A stretch of DNA of 64,000 nucleotides from Amycolatopsis roodepoortensis. Its GTDB lineage: Bacteria > Actinomycetota > Actinomycetes > Mycobacteriales > Pseudonocardiaceae. Shown here in pieces: positions 59,760 to 64,000 of the stretch (position 1 is the stretch's first letter; every line of letters begins with the position of its first letter). Where the stretch lies: assembly GCF_014873915.1 (NCBI RefSeq), contig NZ_JADBEJ010000005.1, positions 310,001 through 374,000 of the forward strand, in the 5' to 3' direction. The position numbers were made by a program, and so were the translations under genes. The notes below the pieces were generated by a model, which had not been told where the DNA came from, ran no database searches, and worked only from the letters and a program-made list of their open reading frames with translations.

Positions 59760-61018
59760 GACTGGTGGCTCCTCGAACCGCGCAAGAGGGACTGCACGCC
59801 CTCGCTGATCTCCGTGATGGTCTCCGGCGGCAGACCGGTGGTGCCGAGTTCGGCACAGCCGAGGTCCACCACCTTGCTCGCGACGGTGGCGATCGCCGGG
59901 TCGGCCAGACCGCGCCGGGCCGCGCGCTCCCATCCGCCCGCGACCGGTTCGCACAGTTCGAGCACCTTGTCCACTGTGGACGGTCGCGCGAGCAGTGCGG
60001 CCAGCAGGGCCACCGGATGCAGCCACCTGGCGGCGGGCTGGGCGTCCAGATACCGGATCTCCAGATACCCCTGTGGCCGGACCGGGGTGAAGAAGGTCGT
60101 CAGGTGATAGGCCAGGTCTTCCTCGGTCGGCCTGCCGAGCCCGGCGCCCTCACCCCGCCCGTCGATCCAATCGGCGAAGGTCAGGGAATCGGGCGCGTCC
60201 CAGCGGCCGTCACCACCGGGCAGCACCATCAACGGCGTGTCCAGGATCCGGCGCGCCCATTCACCCGCCGGATCCCGGGTCGGCTCCGCCGACCGGGTGC
60301 GGACCTTTTCCGTTTCCATCACGGCCAGCCAGCGCGCGGACGCGTGCCCGGTGTCGTGTCCGGCGTGGACGCGGGAATTGGCGAAGGTGGCCAGCAACGG
60401 CGGGCCGAGCGCGTGGACGGCGGCCCAGCGGTCGGCCAGGTCGCCGGCCTCGCCGGTGTCCACACAGACCTGAAGGCCGGCGGTACTGCACATCATGGTC
60501 GCGCCCCCAGCACCCATGGGGGCGAAGCGGCGTTCCATCGCGGCGTAGCGCGGTGTGCCCAGTTTGCGGGCGGGGGGCCGATACCTGTCTATCCCGGAAT
60601 CACCCAGGTACAGGCCTCGCGTGGCGAGAAGGTTTTCGAGGTGGGCCAGATCGGCCGAGACGACGGCGTCCAGGTGGCGCAGCGTGGTCTGTGGTTGCGC
60701 GGAGATCTCCACCTGACATCCGGGCTCGAGGCTCAGCGGCGAGCCTGCCGGAAGCGGGAGGGCGGGGCTGTCGGGGCGCAACGTCCGCGGGGTGTGCGGG
60801 CCGAGCGCGGTGGCGAGATCGTCGGGGTCGAGAGGCCGGGCGGGCTCGTCGGCGTAGTGCACGGTGAATTCCAGCTCTACGCCGAGAAGTCTCGGTGGCC
60901 CGTGCTTGAAGCACACGGAAGCCACATACGCCTCGCCCTCGGCGCGGTCCGAAAGGACCTTCGCCGTCGCGTTCGACGCGCTCCCGGACTTCTCGGGGAA
61001 ATCATGAACAGTAGTCAT
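59756..61018 (-). CDS. egtA: Glutamate-cysteine ligase EgtA
   Basis: The 420-aa enzyme makes gamma-glutamylcysteine for EgtB. It is of the GCS2/plant-type GCL group: GVELEFTVHYAD (glutamate binding), SLEPGCQVEISAQPQTTLRHLDAV, AAMERRFAPMGAGGATMMCSTAGLQVCVDTG and PQGYLEIRYLDAQP. First gene of the operon egtA-B-C-D-DUF385, with all junctions overlapping or within 5 nt. It has a leader with GGCGGAAAG before the ATG. Confidence 0.94.
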   Translation of the reverse strand: MTTVHDFPEKSGSASNATAKVLSDRAEGEAYVASVCFKHGPPRLLGVELEFTVHYADEPARPLDPDDLATALGPHTPRTLRPDSPALPLPAGSPLSLEPGCQVEISAQPQTTLRHLDAVVSADLAHLENLLATRGLYLGDSGIDRYRPPARKLGTPRYAAMERRFAPMGAGGATMMCSTAGLQVCVDTGEAGDLADRWAAVHALGPPLLATFANSRVHAGHDTGHASARWLAVMETEKVRTRSAEPTRDPAGEWARRILDTPLMVLPGGDGRWDAPDSLTFADWIDGRGEGAGLGRPTEEDLAYHLTTFFTPVRPQGYLEIRYLDAQPAARWLHPVALLAALLARPSTVDKVLELCEPVAGGWERAARRGLADPAIATVASKVVDLGCAELGTTGLPPETITEISEGVQSLLRGSRSHQS

Positions 61019-61133
61019 CTTTCCGCCGTCCAGTCGGTTGTCCGATAACTGAGATACCTTGACTTCGGACGCTACACGCGGGGTCCGACAAATTCAGGCC
61101 GGTTCTCGCGGGGCAGGATCCCCCGACCACCTC

Positions 61134-62072
61134 TCAGGACCGGGCGATTCCGGGCAAAGCGGGCTCCGTGCCCAGTCCCAGCGCGGCCGCCGCGTCGCGG
61201 ACCGCCTCGATCACCAGCTGCAGCGCCGGTCGCCGCGACGAGGTGGTCCGGTAGGCGATCGAAACCGTCCGGAGCAACGGTGTGGTCAACGCGACGACGT
61301 CGATCCCCGGCGGCCGGAGGCCGAGTCCGAGATCCGAAACGAGGGTCACTCCGAGCCCCGCCCGGACCATGGCCATGGCCGTCGACTGCTCCTCGACCTC
61401 GTGGTTGATCTTCGGCTCGAACCCGTGACGGAGACACGCCGTGCGCACCGCGCGGCCGAAATGGCTCTTCGGGCTGGCGAGGATCCACGGGTGCTCGGCC
61501 AGTTCGAGCAGCGACGCGCTCCCCGCGGGGACGGCGCCGGCGGGCACCGCGGCGTGCAGCCGTTCGACCGCGATCACCGCGCGTTCCAGACCGGCGTCCC
61601 ACGGCATCGGCGCGTCGGAGTAGTCGATCACGAACGACAGGTCCAGTTCACCGTCGCGGACGGCGTCGGCGGTGTCCTCGGGTGCCAGCTCGCGGGTCCG
61701 GACCTGGATCCCCGGATGCGCACCCGCCAGCGCGGTCAGCGCGTGCGGAAGCAGTCCCGAAGCGACCGACGCCCACACCCCGGCCATGAGCCGCACTGAA
61801 ACGGTCTCCTGCGCCTCTTCCAAGGCCAGTGTCGCCCGCTCGACGGAACCCAGGATCTCCTCGGCGTGCTCGGTGAGCAACAGCCCCAGTTCGGTCAGCT
61901 GAACACGCCTGCCGAAGCGTTCGAACAGCTTCGCGCCCACGTCCCGCTCCAGCTGCGCCAGCTGCTGCGACACCGCCGAAGCGGTGTAGTGCAGCGAAGC
62001 GGCGGCCGCCGTGACGGTGCCACGACGGCTCAGCTCGCGGAGCATCCTCAGGCGGTGCAACGAAAGCTCCAT
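61134..62072 (-). CDS. LysR-family transcriptional regulator
   Basis: The 312-aa protein has an N-terminal winged helix (LSLHRLRMLRELSRRGTVTAAAASLHYTASAVSQQLAQLERDVGAKLFERFGRRVQLT) and the effector domain. It is divergent from a Glu/Leu-type dehydrogenase gene and probably regulates it. Leaderless ATG: TACGTT at 62084-62079, 6-nt spacer. A dyad ATCGGGCG-N10-CGCCCGAT (62085-62110) immediately upstream of that -10 is a likely binding site. Confidence 0.9.
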   Translation of the reverse strand: MELSLHRLRMLRELSRRGTVTAAAASLHYTASAVSQQLAQLERDVGAKLFERFGRRVQLTELGLLLTEHAEEILGSVERATLALEEAQETVSVRLMAGVWASVASGLLPHALTALAGAHPGIQVRTRELAPEDTADAVRDGELDLSFVIDYSDAPMPWDAGLERAVIAVERLHAAVPAGAVPAGSASLLELAEHPWILASPKSHFGRAVRTACLRHGFEPKINHEVEEQSTAMAMVRAGLGVTLVSDLGLGLRPPGIDVVALTTPLLRTVSIAYRTTSSRRPALQLVIEAVRDAAAALGLGTEPALPGIARS

Positions 62073-62084
62073 GACCCCAACGTA

Positions 62085-62110
62085 ATCGGGCGCGGTCACC
62101 GACGCCCGAT
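62085..62110. promoter_or_regulatory. Inverted repeat in the LysR/dehydrogenase divergent gap
   Basis: Perfect 8-nt arms ATCGGGCG (62085-62092) and CGCCCGAT (62103-62110) are 10 nt apart. The dyad touches the LysR -10. Probable LysR site for autoregulation and control of the dehydrogenase. Confidence 0.6.
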
Positions 62111-62233
62111 GGCGCGTTACACCAGTTTCTCTGCACGACATCGTTCAGATTCGGTAAATGGACGCCCGCGGCAGGCAGGGCGCACCCTCGGAAGTGGCGC
62201 AGGACGACCCCGAATCCCGAAGGAGGTGGCCGC

Positions 62234-63421
62234 ATGGCCGCGAGGAACGCCGAACCGCTGATGAGGCTCATCTGGACCGACCCCGTCACCGGTGCCACCG
62301 GCTACCTCGTAGTGCACAGCCTGGTCTCCGGTATCGCGACCGGCGGGACCCGGATGCGCGCGGGCTGCACGATGTCGGAGGTCGAGGACCTGGCGAGGGG
62401 GATGGCGAACAAGACCGCGACCTTCGGCCTGCCGGTCGGCGGGGCCAAGGGCGGGATCGACTTCGATCCGAAGGACGAGCGCGCTTTCGGTGTGCTGGAA
62501 CGGTTCTGCGCGTTCCTGCGGCCGTGGATCGACAACCACTGGGTGACCGCCGAGGATCTCGGCGTACCCCAGCACCTGATCGACGAGGTGTTCGCGAAGC
62601 TCGGGCTCGAGCAGTCGTACCACGCGGCGATCCGCCGTTCGGCCGATCCGGCGCACACCCTTCGCCGCGTGCAGGCCGGGTTGAGCACACCGGTCCCCGG
62701 CGGCCTCCTGCTCGGTGACGTGATCGGCGGTTACGGCGTCGCGCAAGCCTGCCTCGGCGTCGCGGACGCGTGGGAATGGGCCGCCGAGAACACCACGGTC
62801 GCCGTCCAGGGCATCGGCACCATGGGCGGCGGCGCGGCCTGGTACCTGCACGAAGCCGGGATGAAGGTGGTCGCGGTCGCCGACGCGGCCGGGACGCTGT
62901 ACCGGCCCGAAGGCCTCGACATCCCGGCGCTGCTGGAGCTGCGAGACTCTTATGGCGAGATCGACCGCAGCCGCCTTCCCGCCGGCGTCCGGCTGCTTCC
63001 GCGCGACGAGATCGTGGCGACGGACGCCGACATCCTCGTCCCGGCGGCGATCTCCTACGCGCTGCGCGCCGGGAACCAAGGCGCGGTCAAGGCGAAGGTC
63101 GTCATCGAAGCCGCCAACGCGGCGACCACTCCCGACGCCGAAGCCGGACTGGCGGCTCGCGGCATCCCGGTGATCCCGGACTTCGTCGCGAACGCGGGCG
63201 CGGCCGCCTGGGCGTGGTGGCTCCTGCTCGGCGAGGTCGGCGCCGATCCGGCCGATTCGTTCCTGCGCCTGCGGACCGAGATGCGGGCGAAGGTGGCGCT
63301 GCTGCTGAGCTCGTGGAATCTCGACCGGATCGCCCCGCGCACCACCGGCCTGCGGCTGGCCGAAACCACCCGTTCGGACGCCACCACTCCTGCGACCGCT
63401 CCCGTCCTGGTCATCCCCTGA
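62234..63421 (+). CDS. Glu/Leu/Phe/Val dehydrogenase
   Basis: The 395-aa amino-acid dehydrogenase has the catalytic lysine loop LPVGGAKGGIDFDPKD, the N-terminal GGTRMRAGCTMSEVEDLARGMANKTATFG and the NAD(P)-binding VAVQGIGTMGGGAAWYLHEAGMKVVAVADAAG. It interconverts an amino acid and its 2-oxo acid with ammonia. The family cannot be resolved to Glu, Leu or Phe from sequence alone. AAGGAGGTGG lies directly before ATG 62234. Confidence 0.88.
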   Translation: MAARNAEPLMRLIWTDPVTGATGYLVVHSLVSGIATGGTRMRAGCTMSEVEDLARGMANKTATFGLPVGGAKGGIDFDPKDERAFGVLERFCAFLRPWIDNHWVTAEDLGVPQHLIDEVFAKLGLEQSYHAAIRRSADPAHTLRRVQAGLSTPVPGGLLLGDVIGGYGVAQACLGVADAWEWAAENTTVAVQGIGTMGGGAAWYLHEAGMKVVAVADAAGTLYRPEGLDIPALLELRDSYGEIDRSRLPAGVRLLPRDEIVATDADILVPAAISYALRAGNQGAVKAKVVIEAANAATTPDAEAGLAARGIPVIPDFVANAGAAAWAWWLLLGEVGADPADSFLRLRTEMRAKVALLLSSWNLDRIAPRTTGLRLAETTRSDATTPATAPVLVIP

Positions 63422-63427
63422 CGTCAT

Positions 63428-63482
63428 GCGCGTGAAGGCCCCCTTCCCTCGGCTCAGCCGAGGGAAGGGGACCTTCACGCGC
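63428..63482. repeat. Intergenic palindrome, family B copy 3 (27-1-27)
   Basis: Arms 63428-63454 and 63456-63482 pair at 26 of 27 positions. It is nearly identical to the copies at 7017 and 30100, with one base change in the right arm (GGGGACC for GGGGGCC) and a shifted centre (CTCAG instead of CTGAG). It fills the convergent gap between the dehydrogenase and the pip-like gene. Confidence 0.92.
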
Positions 63483-63492
63483 GATCCGCCGC

Positions 63493-64000
63493 TCAGGAGG
63501 CGAAGCGGTCCGTCGCGCCGATGAGGACTTCGCGCATCGGCTCGTCCTGGGTGCTGTGGCCGACCTCGTCGATGATCACCAGTTCGCTGCCAGGCCACGC
63601 GTGGGCGAGTTCCCACGGCGTGCCGATGAGGTTGCCGAGGTCGAGGCTTCCTTCGGCGAGCACGGCCGGGATGTGGGCCAGCTTCCCGGCCTCCCGCAGG
63701 ACCACGCCGTCGTCCAAAAAGGATCCATGGCTCCAGTAGTGCGTCACCAGCCTGGCGAAGGCGAGCCGGAACTCCGGCGTCTCGAAGCTCTTGTAGGGCG
63801 GGGAGGTCGGGACGATCGCGTCCTCCCAGGCGCACCAATCCGCCGCTGCCTTCTCGTGCACCGCCGGATCCGGGTCCATCAGCAACTTCAGATAGGCCGC
63901 CGCCAGATCGCCGTCGCGATCCTGTTCGGGAACGCCGTCGCGGAACTTCGCCCACGCTTCGGGGAAGACACCGCCGAGGCCGCGGGTGAGCAGGTCGGTC
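63493..64000 (-). CDS. Proline iminopeptidase-like alpha/beta-hydrolase, 3' part
   Basis: The frame is open to the window edge; about 169 residues are present. The sequence TDLLTRGLGGVFPEAWAKF, LAAAYLKLLMDPDPAVHEKAAADWCAWEDAIV is the cap region of prolyl iminopeptidases, and the C-terminal HIPAVLAEGSLD (Asp strand) plus IIDEVGHSTQDEPM (catalytic His) complete the fold. Nucleophile Ser and start are to the right of the window. Enzymes of this family remove N-terminal proline. Confidence 0.8.
   Translation of the reverse strand, partial: TDLLTRGLGGVFPEAWAKFRDGVPEQDRDGDLAAAYLKLLMDPDPAVHEKAAADWCAWEDAIVPTSPPYKSFETPEFRLAFARLVTHYWSHGSFLDDGVVLREAGKLAHIPAVLAEGSLDLGNLIGTPWELAHAWPGSELVIIDEVGHSTQDEPMREVLIGATDRFAS

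Noticed and set aside
57640..59856. 738-codon reading of egtC with an upstream extension
   Set aside because: The extension is an out-of-frame shadow of egtB; EgtC must begin with Met-Cys at 58404.

Overview
High-GC actinobacterial chromosome, most likely Pseudonocardiaceae and plausibly Amycolatopsis. The support is the 5' end of a Pup-proteasome ATPase gene, mycothiol (mshC) and ergothioneine (egtABCD) genes, a deazaflavin-dependent reductase-type protein, an InhA-type enoyl reductase, many GTG starts, many leaderless-looking starts, and a large set of long intergenic palindromes. There is no rRNA, tRNA, prophage, insertion sequence, CRISPR array or secondary-metabolite cluster. Coding density is high and gene order is housekeeping-like.

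Layout. (1) 1-18.7 kb: mpa/arc start, two small membrane proteins, trmI, a site-2 protease, a RecB-like nuclease, a thioesterase, a ParA-like ATPase, hisE-hisG, an Ada-AlkA/Ogt alkylation-repair pair, a HAD phosphatase, a PAC2 protein, a metallophosphoesterase, an ArsR-MFS pair, a MarR/ABC-F locus and mshC. As I recall it, this order resembles the M. tuberculosis Rv2115c-Rv2130c region. (2) 18.7-26 kb: TipA-like MerR regulator, an AAA+/VWA pair, a hypothetical gene, an alpha/beta hydrolase-membrane protein pair and its TetR. (3) 26.3-48.8 kb: hemH, inhA, fabG, VWA-DUF58-MoxR, mobA, a RipA-like NlpC/P60 endopeptidase and acnA. This resembles the M. tuberculosis Rv1475c-Rv1485 block in the opposite orientation. 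It is interrupted by a TetR-MFS-SnoaL unit, an operon of MHS permease, two-component system and TAXI binding protein, and lipase, thioesterase, phoD and trmL genes. (4) 48.9-64 kb: hydrolase, mgtC with a short leader ORF, a LysR/MFS/darcynin unit, a frameshifted nucleotidyltransferase, a secreted TAP-type peptidase, egtABCD with a DUF385-type gene, a LysR regulator divergent from a Glu/Leu-type dehydrogenase, and the 3' part of a proline iminopeptidase-like gene.

The most striking non-coding signal is a set of long, near-perfect intergenic palindromes (arms 14-28 nt, loops 2-7 nt). They occupy almost every convergent gene junction and several operon ends. The arm sequences differ between copies, yet the two arms of each copy still pair, which is covariation. 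A second genome-scale signal is a TANNNT hexamer placed exactly 6-7 nt upstream of the start codon of 17 genes, which indicates leaderless transcripts. Other leads are a three-codon leader ORF upstream of the ABC-F gene, a 21-codon leader ORF upstream of mgtC, and paired operators that link regulators to efflux pumps. Gene identities come from recognising sequence features by eye; no database search was run.
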